From positions 4,107,501 through 4,171,500 of the forward strand of contig CANJKZ010000068.1 of assembly GCA_947471745.1 (NCBI GenBank): 64,000 nucleotides of DNA. Direction: 5' to 3'. Both the position numbers and the translations under genes were made by a program. The notes under the pieces were generated by a model. It was not told the origin of the DNA. It saw only the letters and a program-made list of their open reading frames with translations, and made no database searches. The stretch comes from Closterium sp. Naga37s-1. Lineage: Eukaryota; Streptophyta; Zygnematophyceae; Desmidiales; Closteriaceae. Of the stretch, positions 50,401 through 62,573 are shown piece after piece (the first letter of the stretch is position 1; each line of letters starts with the position of its first letter).

Positions 50401-52613
50401 ACGATGTCGGCAACAATTGGGTCACCCCCCTCAGCTGGGCCAGAGGTGTCGGAGGACCAAGGACACACCTGAGGGGGTAGGACCGTGCGGGTGGAGGGGG
50501 GCTACCGGAGGGGGGGGGGGGGGGTCAGGTACCAGGAAGAGAGGCGGAAGGGGCACGTGGGAACTGCGGTGGGGGTGGAGACGGTAGAAGCCGACAGACT
50601 CGTCAAAGGTGACGTCCTGGGAGGAGAGGACACGATGAGAACCCGGGTGGTAAAACTTCTAGGGTGGGGCGTCGGTAAGGAAGCCAAGGAAGACGCAGCG
50701 AAGAGTGCGAGTAGAGAGCTTGCCCGCGGGAGGATTGCAGACAAGAGCAAGGGAACCCCAGACCCGAAACGCCGACGCATCACCAACCTCTCCCGTCCAC
50801 CACAGAGTAGGCCAGGTCTCCGAGTGGGAGACACGGGGCCAGAGTTTGAGTTGTTTAGCGTCGTATCGGACCGCAAACGACCACAAAAACAGGGGAGCAG
50901 CCGCATAGACGATGGAGGTGCGAGCAACCTCCATAACCAAGCCAATGCGACGCTCTGCAATCCCATTCTGCTGCGGAGAGGCTGGAAGCATGAACGATTG
51001 CGCGATGCCCTCAGCACCACAGATGTCCTCGAGGAGGCGGGAGCAAAACTCACCACATCGGTCAGAGTGCAGCCGTAGGACTGGGAGGTCCTGCCGCAAC
51101 CGAGCGCTAAGCTGGCGACGGGCAGCACGGATCCAGCGAATCAACACACTTCGGACATCCGCCTTGCTCTGCAAAGGGAAGACCGTGGTGTAGCGCGTGT
51201 AGTCGTCAACAACCAGCAAAAAAGTTACGCTCTCCGCCATGTCCAGTGATGCGGGCTGGACCCCACACGTCCATATGGAGGGTATGCAGAGGAGTTGTGG
51301 TCGAAGGAAACGAGGAGGAGTGAGGAGTGGCGCGTCGCCGCCCCTCGATGCAGGGAAGGCACGGCGGCGCAAGCGACCTCGGAAGCGGGGGTTAGGGACC
51401 TGGGGAGGCAAGACACAAGAAGACAGGAGTGCATGCCATGCAGGCGTGGCAAGGAGGGGTGACCAAGACGGTGGTGCCAGAAGAGAGTTTGGTGCGTGAG
51501 GAGACGACACGAACAAGACGCAACTACCTCAACCGACGAGCTACCTGACCTGACTCAGCCACCTGTGCAGACTCAGTGGTCAGTGTGTACAAACCAGACA
51601 CGGGCCTCCGAGTGAATGTGGCGAGGTGCTCGCCAGTGCGTGAGTCTGTACAGATCACCACGAGCTCTCCCCCAGGCTGGGTAACAGTGACCAACTGGTC
51701 TTGTAGGACAGCTGTAGCCACCAAGTTCTTAGCGAACAAGGGGAGGTGGAAAATTGTAAGGGAACCGGAGGGGGCTGCCGGACACAGGAGAATAGTGGAG
51801 CTACATGCAACAACTAGGCCACTAGAGGGGTCGGCCAGAGTGACAGAGACAGGGGCTGCGAGCGGTGTGACTGTGGTGCAGTCGTGGAAGAAGAAGCGAG
51901 AGGCGCCTGAGTCGAGAAGGAAAGTGTGCAAGGCCTTCTCAGGCTCTGCACCTAAACTAGTAGCCTCTACACCACAAGGTGCCTTTACACCCCCAGCACT
52001 AGTACCCCAAGCTCCGCCACCGGGGCTGCCCACGGAACAGCCCACTCACGAAGCTGCTGCGGCAAGAGGGTCTCCGGCGGATGCTGCTGCTGCCGCTGTC
52101 CATCCCCAGGACCTCAGCGGCCACCAGCTGCACCACTAGCAGGAGTACATGTACGAACAGGTACCTACACTCGCCGCCTCGACCAGCTGCTGTACCTCCC
52201 CTAACAACGGACGGCTCTGCCGCAGTGGCCGGGTGGCAGGAGAGAGTGAGGAGTAGTGCCTAACCACAGCGTCGTAGAGAGTGTGGGCCGATGTCAGCTG
52301 ACAAAAGTGGGTCCTATGGTCGACCGGCAGGTTAGCGCGAACAGCAAGCTCTGCAACAGCGTCGCGCCCCGTCCACTGTGTGCAGGCAATGCAGTCCACT
52401 GTGTGCAGGCAACGCAGTCCGCACGGTCTCGCCAGCGCTAGCAGCAGGCTCAGCGGGAGTCGTTGGGGCCTAAAAGGACCCCGACGTGTGCTCGAGAAGG
52501 GAGACACCATCTCGAAGGAAACGTTGGAAATACCGGTGTAGGCCAGCGAGCCAGAACTCGAACATGAAAGGGCACCCGTCGGCGACAACCGCTAAGACAG
52601 TGAGACTGGCCAT
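47445..52613 (-). pseudogene. decayed copia gag-pol of element D
   Basis: Start ATG at 52613 (MASLTVL) aligns with the Gag start of A and C (FEFWLAGLHRYFQ for FEVWVDDLQLFLQ). A TAG follows after about 47 codons. Recognisable pieces in several frames: Gag ~52380-52150, protease TLADPS region 52045-51524, DDE integrase 51516-50659, a linker with repeated LSPERL-EW peptides 50468-49716, reverse transcriptase 48803-48017 and RNase H 47900-47679. Most of the Gly tract and the Cys/His motif are absent. Not functional. Confidence 0.82.
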
Positions 52614-53079
52614 GGCAGGCAGTGGCAGTAGTAGCAGCGGCGGAAGGGTGGCTGGGAAGAGCGCGAGTAACTAGGTGGGCTAGCTCGGGCACTCGCGAAG
52701 CAGAGCAGGGGTGCGCTGAGGCGCTAGCATGGCAGGGCGTGGGAGGCTCTAGCGGCACAGGGAGGGCACGCGCGGCCGGGCAGGCGTGCGTGGTCAGCAC
52801 GTGCGGGATAGGGCAGGTGCGTGTACAGGGCAGGGCAGGCGCGCTTGCGGGCAGGGCAAGGCAGGCACACGCAGGCAGGCGCGCGCAGGTAGCGCGTGCG
52901 GGGCAGGGCAGGGAGCACGGGGCAAGGCACACGCGCGCGGGCAGGGCGGGCTACAAGGGCAGGGCGCATGCGCACTGGCAGGGTAGGGCAGCTGCACGTG
53001 CAAGGCAGCAGCGCGGGGCAGGGGGCACGCGCACGGGCAAGGCGCTTACGGGGCAGGGCACGAGTCGCTAGGCAGCAGG

Positions 53080-53760
53080 GCGCGCTGGACGCTGGGCAGC
53101 AAGGCGCGCTGGGCAGCAGGGCACGCTGGCGTGCTGGGCAGCAGGGCGCGCTGGCGCGCTGGGCAGCAGGGCGTGCTGGCGCGCTGGGCAGCAGGGCGCG
53201 CTGGTGCGCTGAGCAGCAGGGCGCGCTGGCGCACTGGGCAGCAGGGCGCACTGGCGCGCTAGGAAGCGGGGCGCGCTGGGGTGCTGGGAAGCGGGGCGCA
53301 CTGGCGCGCTGGGCAGCGAGGCGTGCTGGCGCGCTAGGAAGCGGGGCGCGCTGGCGCGTTAGGCAGCGGGGCGCGCTGGCGCACTGGGCAGTAGGGCACG
53401 CTGGCGCGCTGGGAAGCGGGGCGCACTGGCGCGCTAGGCAGTGGGGCGCGCTGGCGCGCTAGGAAGTGGGGCGCGCTGGCGCGTTGGGCAGCGGGGCGCG
53501 CTGGGCAGCAGGGCGCGCTGGCGCGCTGGGCAGCGGGGCGCGCTGGCAAGCTGGGCAGCGGGGCGCGCTGGCGCGCTAGGAAGTGGGGCGCGCTGGCGCG
53601 TTGGGCAGCGGGGCGCGCTGGGCAGCGGGGCGCGCTGGCAAGCTGGGCAGCGGGGCGCGCTGGCGCGCTAGGCAGCAGGGCGCGCTGGCGCGGTGGGCAG
53701 TAGAGCGCACTGGCACGCTGGGCAGCAGGGCGCACTGGCACACGGGGCAGCAAGGCGCGC
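53080..53760. repeat. 25-bp minisatellite in the leader of element D
   Basis: About 27 copies of the 25-bp unit also present at 2238-2880, more often with gcagcaggg and with more variants. Upstream (52720-53060) it grades into irregular gcagggcagg-type repeats. Confidence 0.88.
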
Positions 53761-53838
53761 GAGGTGTGCGGGGGCGTATCCGGACAGGGCAGAACGAATG
53801 GTGGGCCCAAAAAAAAAACCGGTCTTACAGAGCGAACC

Positions 53839-53850
53839 GCTCTGAAACCA
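53839..53850 (-). other. primer-binding site of element D
   Basis: Minus-strand TGGTTTCAGAGC next to the 5' LTR remnant; identical to the site of element F and one base from the canonical initiator tRNA-Met complement. Confidence 0.7.
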
Positions 53851-53884
53851 AGTCAGAATCAACGAGCAGGAATGATTGACTAGC

Positions 53885-54515
53885 TGACCCCTCGTCAACG
53901 CGTCGTACCTCTCGGCTGCCCGTACGATGTCGCGGTAGCTACTATAGTTCTCTGCGATAACCTGCCGGCGAATCTCCATTTTTAACCCTTCGGTGTACGC
54001 CTGGATTTTCTCGCCCTCGGTCAGGTCGGTGATTCGGTTGAACAGCTCCATCTTCTGCGTGTACAGTGCCACACTCGCGAGTTGCTTGTGTCGGTGAATC
54101 TGCTGCCGCGCCATGTACACTAAATTGATTGGTTCGAAGCGTTCCATGCGATCCTCCCGAAACTGCATCAACGTTTTCTCCCCGCGGGCCACTTCAGTGT
54201 AATAAATCCACTCGAGTGCTGGTCCTCTCAACAGTGTTGCTGCGAGCCGAATTCCTGTTGCATCGTGTGTCGGGGTCGAACAGCCAATGGCCTCGAAATA
54301 AATTTCGAGGGTCGCCATGAATCGTCGAACGTCAGATCCTTTCGCGCTATAATCGAACGCTTCGGGGAGCCTCGGGCGAGCTGCTTCGAGGTTCGGCGAA
54401 GGTGGTGCCATCGGTCCGTGAAATGTCGGTGTCGCTGCCGCTGCCGCTGCTGCTGCTGTCGCTGCTACGTTCGCTGTTGCGGTGGCGGCTGCGGATTGGT
54501 TTGTCATAAGGGCCT
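53885..54515 (-). pseudogene. Ty3/gypsy gag, main part, 5' end separated by element C
   Basis: Minus-strand frame with a typical Ty3-type Gag core: FDYSAKGSDVRRFMATLEIY, GIRLAATLLRGPALEWI, then FREDRMERFEP, LYTQKMELFNRITDL, EKIQAYTEGLK and RQVIAENYSSYRDIVRAAER. An Ala-rich N-terminal stretch precedes it. The first ~36 codons are on the other side of element C (61943-62045) and the frame is in register across the empty site. The 3' side stops abruptly at the D LTR remnant, so zinc knuckle and Pol are missing. Confidence 0.85.
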
Positions 54516-54650
54516 TGTGAAAATGAAGAACAAGGATGGTTGAACTATGAATGAAGTGAGTACATATAGGAAACCCTAATTGGGTTGTACCCCCTATGGG
54601 ATACCCCACTATAGCCTACACAACAGCATAAGCTATATAATGTTCTGACA
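54516..54650 (-). repeat. 3' LTR of element C
   Basis: 135 bp, TG..CA; followed by the minus-strand purine tract at 54651-54661. Confidence 0.92.
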
Positions 54651-54855
54651 CACCCCCATAGGCAAAGTGGGGGAGAACAAGGGGTCACAAGACCAGTCAA
54701 GCAAAGCAGAGCAAGCTCAGGGTGGATCACAAAGTCACCACACAGTCCGAGCACAACGACAAGGCCAAAAGGCCAGTTCACATGCAGGAGTACACATATA
54801 TATATAGAGCTAGACAAGCAAGAGCAGGTATATATATGTAACAGTACAAGCAAGG

Positions 54856-57800
54856 TCAAGAAGAGAGCAAGTGAGGCAAGACAGGTACAAGACCCAGCTG
54901 GGTGCAGAAGCGCTGATGGTCACAAGGCGCAAGTGCCTTGGTGAACACATCAGCAGTGTTGGCCTCAGAGGCCACGTAAGCAAGTCGCAACTGACCACGC
55001 TGCTGCAGCTCACGAGCAAGAAAGTAACGGAGAGCAATGTGCTTCGTTCTGTGCTCCAAGCGCTGCTCTCGACACAAGGCCAGCATGGCTTTGTTGTCTA
55101 CGTACAGCACTGGAGGAGAACGAGGCGGCTCTCCAAGGTCAGTCAGCAGGTAGGTGAGCCAGCGAAGCTCCTGTGCAGCCATGGCCCCGGCGTAGATCTC
55201 AGCCTCACAACTGGAGCTGAGAACAGAGGACGAGCGAGTAGCCCGCCACGAGACAGAGCCGGAACCAAGACTGAAGGTGTAACCCTGCGACGACCGCTGT
55301 GTAGCCTGGTCGTCTGCCCAAGAAGCGTCCGCGTGCCCAGTGAGGACCACTGGACTCCGCCCTCCAAGCACTAGCCCCATGCCCGACGTACTGCACAAGT
55401 AGCGCAACACCCTCTTAGCTGCAGCCATGTGCTCTGGTCGGTGTCTCCCAGGAGCAACATAGCGTGCGAGAATGCTAAGAGGGTATGCAAGGTCAGGTCG
55501 TGTACAGGTCATCAGGTACATGAGGCAGCCAACAAGCTCTGGGTACGGGCCACTCGACTCTACGGACTCATCCGAAGGCAGAGCTGAGAGCGAGTGGCGA
55601 GTAGACAGAGGAGTGGCCTGAGGCGAGGAGTACGTGAAGCCGAAGCGCTGAAGGACCTGCTGCACCATGTGTGACTGAGTCAAGGTAATGGTGCGGCGTG
55701 CTCTGTCCCGAGTGATCTGCAAGCCAAGGTAGCTGCGCAGTTCACCCAGGTCTGTGCACGTGTGTCTCTTCTGCAGCTCGGACTTCACGTAGGCTAGTCC
55801 AGCAGTGTCAGCTGTGGCAAAGACCAAGTCGTCGACGTACACGAGGACGTAGAACGGCGGCAAAGAAGTGTCGGTGCGCAGAAACAACGACGGGTCAGCA
55901 GTAGAGGGAGCAAACCCAAGAGCCGCAAGCGTAGTCCTTAGTGTGTCGTGCCACTCACGCGGTGCCTGGCGGAGACCGTAGACTGGCCGTCGGAGGCTCC
56001 ACTGGGTGCCAGGAGGAAAAGTCCCAGTGAAGCCAGGTGGACGGCGCAGCCAGATCTCCTCGTGCAGGCTACCCTGCAAGAAAGCAGTACTGAAGTCAAG
56101 AGAGTGGAGCTCATAGTCGCGCTGAGCGGCTATGTGTAGCAGCACCCGAAGAGTGGTCATCTTCGGGGTGGGAGAGAAGGTCTGAAAGTAGTCAACTCCC
56201 TGCCGCTGACTGAAGCCACGAGCGACGTACCGCGCCTTGAAGACAGGTGGAGAGCCCGGCGGCCGCTTCACCCTGAAGATCCACATGCCACTGACGATGT
56301 TCGCCCCAGGAGGGGGAACCGCGTCAACGTAGGTGCCTGTGGACTTCCAGGACGCCAATTTTGCATCCATAGCTGCCTGCCACTGAGAGGAGTAGGGACC
56401 CTCTACGGCCTCCGCGTAAGAGCGCGGAGTCGGGATGTCTAGTGCATCCGGGTCTCCCTCAGGGGCAAGTAGTACGGACGCGAGATGAGGTGAAGCAGCA
56501 GCCAGACACCGGAACTCCTCCTGCCTGTCCTCAAGGACGTCCGTGCCAAGAGCACACTCACCCAGACAGACGCAGACTCAGCAACAAGACCGGCAGCGTA
56601 GTCTAGACGACAGCGAGCAGCAAAGTCGACGAGCTCAGCAACAAGCGCAGACGCAGCAGTGGACTCAAAAGAGGGGTCAGTGACGACAGTAGCAAGGAGA
56701 CGTGTGACAGCAGGACTGGCAGCACGAAGAGAGTCCGACTCCGGGTCAGGAAGAGCAGGAAGAGAGGACTCAGGAGGAGAAGGCAAAGGGGCACGCAGAG
56801 GAGCAGTGGACGGACGCAGAGACATCCGGTGCGTGCCAGGGACAGGAGGAGGACGCTGACGCGAACCACGAGCACTAGTGCGAGCAGCACGGACAGGCGA
56901 CGCAGGGCGAGACGCAGGCTCACGACGCTCAGCAAGACCTCCAGTAGGACCAGTGTAGGGAGAAGGAGCGGGCAGTGGGGAGGCCGGCCGTAACTGTAAC
57001 TGTGACAGGACAGGCTGTGGACACTCTAAGGGAGGAGGAGGACCAGTAGAAGGCGGGAGACCAAGAACCTGCTGAAGGAGCGGAACGAAGTACGGTCTAG
57101 GCCGCGCGGCGACTCCAGACACAGCAGGGACAGCACCAGTACCCCCAGCGGCAGCACCAGCGCCAGCAGCACCTCCAGCTCCAGGACCTCCAGCAGCACC
57201 AGTAGCACCCCCAGCAGGACCGCCTCCAGGACCGAAAGCAGTAGCCTCAGCGTCAACGCCCTCAGCAGCTCCAGCTCCAGTACCTCCGGGACCCGCGGCA
57301 CCAGCACCCTCAGTAGCCGAAGAACCTCCAGCTCCAGCAGCACGCCTCCAGCGCCGGGCAAACCACTCGCGCAGCTCCTGTGGAGAGAGGGGCTCCCGCC
57401 GAGGCGAAGCACCCGGAGAACCGCCAGGTCCCGCACCGCCAGACGCCACAAGGGGAGGTCCAGTGGCCGCAGGCTCCGCAGCACCAGGCTCAGCACCTCC
57501 AGACGCAGCACCCCCTGGCTCAGCACCCCCAGTAGCAGCACCCCACGGCTCAGCACCCCCAGACTCCGCACCCCCAGGCTCAGTACCCCCCGTCGCAGCA
57601 CCCCCAGGCTCAGCACTCCCAGACTCCGCACCCCAAGGCTCAGCACCCCCAGTCGCAGTACCCCCAGGCTCAGCACCCCCAGACTCAGCACCCCCAGGCT
57701 CAGCACCCGCAGCAGGACCAGAGTCACCAGCAACCTCGACCGGCTCGACTGCGTCTACCTGGGACACACCTGAAGGGGCAGGACCCTGAGGGGGTAGGGG

Positions 57801-59700
57801 GTCTACCGGGGGGGGACCTGGCACAAGGAAGTGCGGTGGCGGGGGGAGGGAAGGAGTGCGGTAGGGGAAGAGGCGGTAGAAGGGGACTGACTCGTCGAAC
57901 GTGACGTCCTGGGAGGACAGAACACGACGAGAGGAGGGGTGGTAGAACTGCCACCCTGGAGCGTCAGGGGGGAAGCCGAGGAAGACACAGGGAGCAGCAC
58001 GAGGGGACAGCTTGTCCGCAGACAAGTCGCGGACAAACGCCCGAGATCCCCAGACACGGAACGCAGACGCATCGCCGACCTTCCCCGTCCACAGCAGAGC
58101 TGGGGAGGTCTCCGGCCGGGAGACCCTGGGGTGAAGGTTGATCTGATGCGCCGCGTACCGAACCGCAAACGGCCACAGAAAATGGGGGGCAGCCGCATGC
58201 ATCATGGACGTACGAGCGACGTCCATGACCATGCCAATGCGGCGCTCAGCAATCCCATTTTGCTGTGGAGAGTCCGGAAGCGTAAAGGTCTGGCGGATGC
58301 CTCGTGCACGACAGTAGGCTCGCAGAAGGCCAGAGGAGAACTCTCCACCTCGGTCAGAGTGCAGACGCAGAACAGGAAAGTCCGAGCCGAAGCTCCTCCT
58401 GAGCTGGAGACGAGCTGCGCGGATCCAGTCGATCAACACCTCAGTGACCTCACCCTTGCTGCGCAAGGGGAAGACTGTGGTGTAACGCGAGTAGTCGTCA
58501 ACCACCAGCAGGAAGTAGCGCTCGTGACCCTGCCCACGGACGCGGGCCGGGCCCCACACGTCCATGTGAAGCGTCTGCAGAGGAGCCTCTGTGGGGGGAA
58601 ACTGGGAGGAGTGGGGGGCAGCCCGGAGCCGCCCCTCGACACAGGGTACACAAGAAGGTCCGGGTCCCGAAGGAAGGGGAGGGAGAGACCGGGGAAGACC
58701 AGAGACAAGGACACGGGAAGCCATGCCCCGAAGACGAAGCAAGGAGGGGTGGCCAAGACGGTGGTGCCACAGGAGAGTCTCGTGAGACAGGCGGCGACAC
58801 GAGCAGGGGGCAGACTCAGGACCAGACCTGGACGCAGCAGCAAACACCTGACCCGACGCAGCTACCTGGCCAGACGCAGGGACAGGAGGAGACGCAGTGG
58901 TCAGTGTGTAGAGACTCGACCCTGGCCGACGCGAGAACGTGGCCAGGTGTCGGCCTGTGCGGGCATCCGAGCAGTGGGTCACCCGCTGACTCGCAGGAGT
59001 AAACTGGTGAACCCCCGCATCCTGCAGGTCAGCACCACTCACCAAGTTCGTCGAGAACGAGGGGAGGTACAGACCAGACAAGGTGCCCGAGGGGGCAGCC
59101 GGACACGGGAGGACAGTGGAGAAGTGAGAGAGGACAGGACCCCCAGAGGGGTCAGCCAGGGAGACTGCAACCGGCCGGCCAAGCGGCGTGAGTGTGGTGC
59201 GGTCTCGAAAGAAGGAGCGAGAAGCCCCTGAGTCAAGTGTGAAGGTGAGGGAGGCCGAAGCCGACGCAGTACCTGAGAGCGCAGCCTCACCAGTACCTGA
59301 GAGTGCTGACGCACTGGCACCTAGAGCAGCAGCCGCAGAAGTACCTGGCGCAGCAGTACCAATGCCCGGGTCGGGCGGGAAACACTGGTAACAGTCACCC
59401 TCCTCACTAATAGTCACAGCATACATGGCAGCAAGGATAGCATCAAAGTCAAGATCAAAGACAGCTACGCCAGCCCTAGACAGCTCTCCCCAACGGGGAA
59501 TCTCACTGGCCTCGGGGAACTGCTGACGCCAAGCGTCCGTCAGGCGGCCAAAGCAGCGCTGAGTGGGGTGCGCACCCCCACACTGCTCACCCGCTTGGTC
59601 ACCGGAACGAAGGACGTAGGTGCACGGACCAAAACCCCCACCCCGCTGACGCTGCGTGTACCACTCACGGAGCTGCTGGGGCGGGGGGATGTCCCGCGAA

Positions 59701-59747
<47 letters not shown>

Positions 59748-60785
59748 ACGCTGGCCACCACCAGGGCCGCTACGCTGCGGGGCACCACCCCGACCAGCTC
59801 CACCCCCTCCGCCACCGCTGCCTCCACCTCCACCACCACCGCTGCCTCCGCTCCCACCGCTGCCGCCACCACCGCCTCCTCCTCCGCTGCTGCCACCGCC
59901 ACCACCGCCCCCGCCACCACTCCCACCGCCACCCCCACTCCCTCCTCCGCCTCCACCGCCTCCTCCACCGCCCCCGCCAGCTCCACCCGCGCCCTTGCCC
60001 CCCTTGCCCCTGCCAGGGCGGCGTCTCCCGCTAGGGGCAGACGCCGCGCAGACCGACTCAAGACCAAGCAGGTCGGCAGCAGCAGCAGAGGCAACAGAGG
60101 GCAGCAGGGGGGAAGGAGAACACCCCTCAAAGATGGGGGTGCGAGGGTCACCACGAGAGGCTCCTACAGCGACGATGCTCTTCTCCGCCGCCAGGAGGGA
60201 CTTCTCGAGGAGGTCGACAGTGAGAGTGGTGGGACAGACCGAGAGGTAGTGGTCCCTGACTACGCGAAGGGAGTCAGGGAGGCGTGTGACTATGTAATAG
60301 AGAGTGATGTACATGGGGGGGGGGTTCTTGGCGCAGAACTCAGCAGGAAGGGCGGCGCGGTAGCGAGTGTCACTAGTGCGGAGGTGCGTAATGAGGTCAG
60401 CGACAGTGGGAAAGGCAGTAAGGTCAGGAAAGAGGTACGGTAGCATGAGGCGACTCAGGGCAGCAGTGGCAGGGGAAGAGTAGCGCGCAACTACAGCGTC
60501 GTACAAGGTCTGAGCACTCTTGTACTGACTAAAGTGCGCGCGCTCAGTGGTAGGCAGGTGGCGACGCACAGCAAGACGTGCAGCAGCATCGCGGGTGGCC
60601 CACTGAGAGCGAACAGTGGGGTCAGCATCAGTAGCAGGGGCAGGAGAGGCGCCAGAGGTGAGGTCAAAGAGGGAAAGACCGTCCGCCCTATCGCACTGTA
60701 AGAACAGCTGCAGGTCGTCGACCCAGACCTCAAAGTCAATGGCTCGACCCTCAGCGTCAAAAGCGAGGACACTAGGGGTAGCCAT
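54856..60785 (-). pseudogene. copia gag-pol of element C with one 16-nt deletion
   Basis: Same domain order as A: Gag, Gly tract, Cys/His motif (CTYVLRSGDQAGEQC), protease, integrase (HMDVWGP, LHSDRGGEF, NGIAERRIG), linker, reverse transcriptase (YVDDL), RNase H to a TGA at 54856. The only break I find is near 56557: relative to A, 16 nt (the stretch containing gatggacggagga) are missing, shifting the frame just before reverse transcriptase, so the first frame ends at 56439 and the second is open from 56370. Start chosen at the ATG at 60785 (MATPSVL), an in-frame ATG also lies at 60827. A Gln run (CAG repeats, 59703-59747) is peculiar to this copy. Confidence 0.9.
59702..59748 (-). repeat. 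CAG trinucleotide run in gag of element C
   Basis: About 15 CTG on the plus strand encoding polyglutamine after the Gly tract. A has only a few Gln/Arg here and B has QQQQ. Confidence 0.9.
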
Positions 60786-60849
60786 GACGACGACAGACGA
60801 GCAGTGCAAGCAGTAGGGGAAGGGCACGCAGTCACAGTGGGGCTGTGCT

Positions 60850-61720
60850 CACCGGACAGGGCAGGTCGGGCGGCTCGGCTGCTCAGCGGCTCGGCGGCAG
60901 GGCGGCGCGGCTGCTGGGCGGCTCGGCTGTTGGGCGGCTCGGCGGCAGTGCGGCTCGGCTCCCGGGCGGCTCGGCGGCAGGGCGGCTCGGCTCCCGGGCG
61001 GCTCGGCGGCAGTGCGGCTCGGCTCCCGGGCGGCTCGGCGGCAGGGCGGCTCGGCTCCCGGCGGTGCCGCTGCTAGGCGGCTCCCGCAGGTAGGGCGGCG
61101 GTAGGGCCGCAGGTAGGGCGGCGGGCGGGCCGTAGGTAGGGCGGCGGGCGGGCCGCAGGCAGGGCGGCGGTAGGGCCGCAAGTAGGGCGGCGGGCGGGCC
61201 TCAGGTAGGGCGGCGGTAGGGCCGCAAGTAGGGCGGCGGGCGGGCCGCAGGTAGGGCGGCGGTAGGGCCGCAAGTAGGGCGGCGGGCGGGCCGCAGGTAG
61301 GGCGGCGGGCGGGCCGCAGGTAGGGCGGCGGGCGGGCCGCAGGTAGGGTGGCGGGCGGGCCGCGACGTGAGGGCGGCGGGGCCGCTGTAGTGGGGCGGCG
61401 GGGCCGCTTAGCAGAGGGCGGCGGGGCCGCGTGAGCAGGGCGGCGGGGCCGCGTGAGCAGGGCGGCGGGGCCGCGAAGCAGAGGGCGGGCGGGCCGCGAC
61501 GTGAGGGCGGCGGGGCCGCTGTAGTAGGGCGGCGGGGCCGCTTAGCAGAGGGCGGCGGAGCCGCGTGAGCAGGGCGGCGGGGCCGCGAAGCAGAGGGCGG
61601 CTGGGCCGCGCGAGCAGGGCGGCGGGGCCGCGAAGGAAGGGCGGCGGGGCCGCGTTAGTAGGGCGGCGGGGCCGCGTAGGGAGGGCGGCGGGGCCGCGAG
61701 GGGCGACACGGAGGGTCGCT
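60850..61720 (-). repeat. GC-rich tandem-repeat leader of element C
   Basis: Field one (60850-61080) of ggctcggcggcagggc-like units, field two (61085-61700) of tagggcggcgg-(gc)gggccgcagg units. Same position and composition as in A but with different unit structure, so the field has turned over since the copies split. Confidence 0.8.
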
Positions 61721-61790
61721 AAAAAAAAAGGAAAACGCGCCTCGGGGCGCGCTTCGGTGGGCCCTAGAAGCAGTCCCTAGGAGGGGACCT

Positions 61791-61802
61791 GCTCTGATTC
61801 CA
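61791..61802 (-). other. primer-binding site of element C
   Basis: Minus-strand TGGAATCAGAGC against the 5' LTR, identical to that of element A. Confidence 0.85.
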
Positions 61803-61937
61803 TGTGAAAATGAAGAACAAGGATGGTTGAACTATGAATGAAGTGAGTACATATAGGAAACCCTAATTGGGTTGTACCCCCTATGGGATACCCCACTATA
61901 GCCTACACAACAGCATAAGCTATATAATGTTCTGACA
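61803..61937 (-). repeat. 5' LTR of element C
   Basis: 135 bp, same sequence as 54516-54650 by eye; followed by the target duplication GGCCT. Confidence 0.92.
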
Positions 61938-61942
61938 GGCCT

Positions 61943-62045
61943 CGATTCGCCTGATCGCCGCCTGAGTCTGCTCCACGTCGATGCGAAGGCTGGCGATGTC
62001 GCTCGTCGTCGCGTAGTTGTCGCCTTGGCCCTCCATGCCTGACAT
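61943..62045 (-). pseudogene. start of Ty3/gypsy gag
   Basis: ATG at 62045 opens MSGMEGQGDNYATTSDIASL and runs to the element C insertion point; the frame continues at 54510. Together they give the N-terminus of the gypsy Gag. Confidence 0.75.
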
Positions 62046-62202
62046 TGCGCGTTCGAAATCCGAAATCAAGGGGGAGTGAAAAACACGGAACCGGTTTACG
62101 TACCTGAAATTGGTGTTTAACAGTCGTCGCCCCCGCGGTTTTTTGAAGACTCGGTTTTAGTGGTCGAAATAACTTCGCGTGTAAACGGCTCTGATTTCCA
62201 AG
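62046..62202 (-). other. Ty3/gypsy leader and primer site
   Basis: 157-bp untranslated leader. Next to the LTR the minus strand reads TGGAAATCAGAGCC, close to the initiator tRNA-Met complement, two bases from the LTR end. Confidence 0.65.
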
Positions 62203-62571
62203 TGTGAGGATGTAGGATCGAGCTTAGAAAAGAGAGTTGTAATTGAATGATCACCTGGGTACAACACGAGGCTATATATAGGCTCGACACAAGGCCCAGT
62301 AACCAGGTGTTACGCGAAGGTTCTGAGGGTCGCGAAGCGTCCCGAACAGACCCTTCTCGAATTCGGTAGAAGGCAATTCAATGGTCAACCGAAAGCCCAG
62401 AATTCGGTGCACGCAACCTAGCTCGGTGCTATAACTATAATAAAACATAGGAAAGCACATAGCCTAGGAAATCAAACAATTCATGCATTCATAAAATAAA
62501 CCTATGCTAGAAATAGCATAATAAAGTCTAGGCAGGCAAGCATAGCTGGCATAAGCCGTCGTACTCTCACA
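62203..62571 (-). repeat. 5' LTR of the Ty3/gypsy element
   Basis: 369 bp with matching inverted ends TGTGAG..CTCACA and a TATA-like ctatatatag at about 62270. Only this LTR is in the window, so its right boundary rests on the terminal motif. Confidence 0.7.
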
Positions 62572-62573
62572 CC

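Larger units (their letters stand above)
47065..53884 (-). mobile_element. degenerate Ty1/copia element D
   Basis: Minus-strand copia with a 132-bp 3' LTR at 47065-47196, a decayed gag-pol, a leader containing the 25-bp minisatellite and only about 34 bp of the 5' LTR (53851-53884, beginning agtcagaatcaacgagc) before the sequence turns into Ty3/gypsy gag. The remainder of that LTR and the target duplication are lost, so a deletion at the D/gypsy junction is likely. Confidence 0.85.
54516..61937 (-). mobile_element. young Ty1/copia element C
   Basis: 7.4-kb minus-strand element with 135-bp LTRs that I read as identical, target duplication GGCCT (54511-54515 and 61938-61942), primer site 61791-61802, repeat leader and near-intact gag-pol. 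It inserted in the gag of a Ty3/gypsy element. It is closely similar to element A throughout. Confidence 0.93.

Noticed and set aside
52724..53251. Cys/Ala/Pro-rich ORFs near element D
   Set aside because: Translation of irregular gcagggcagg-type leader repeats.
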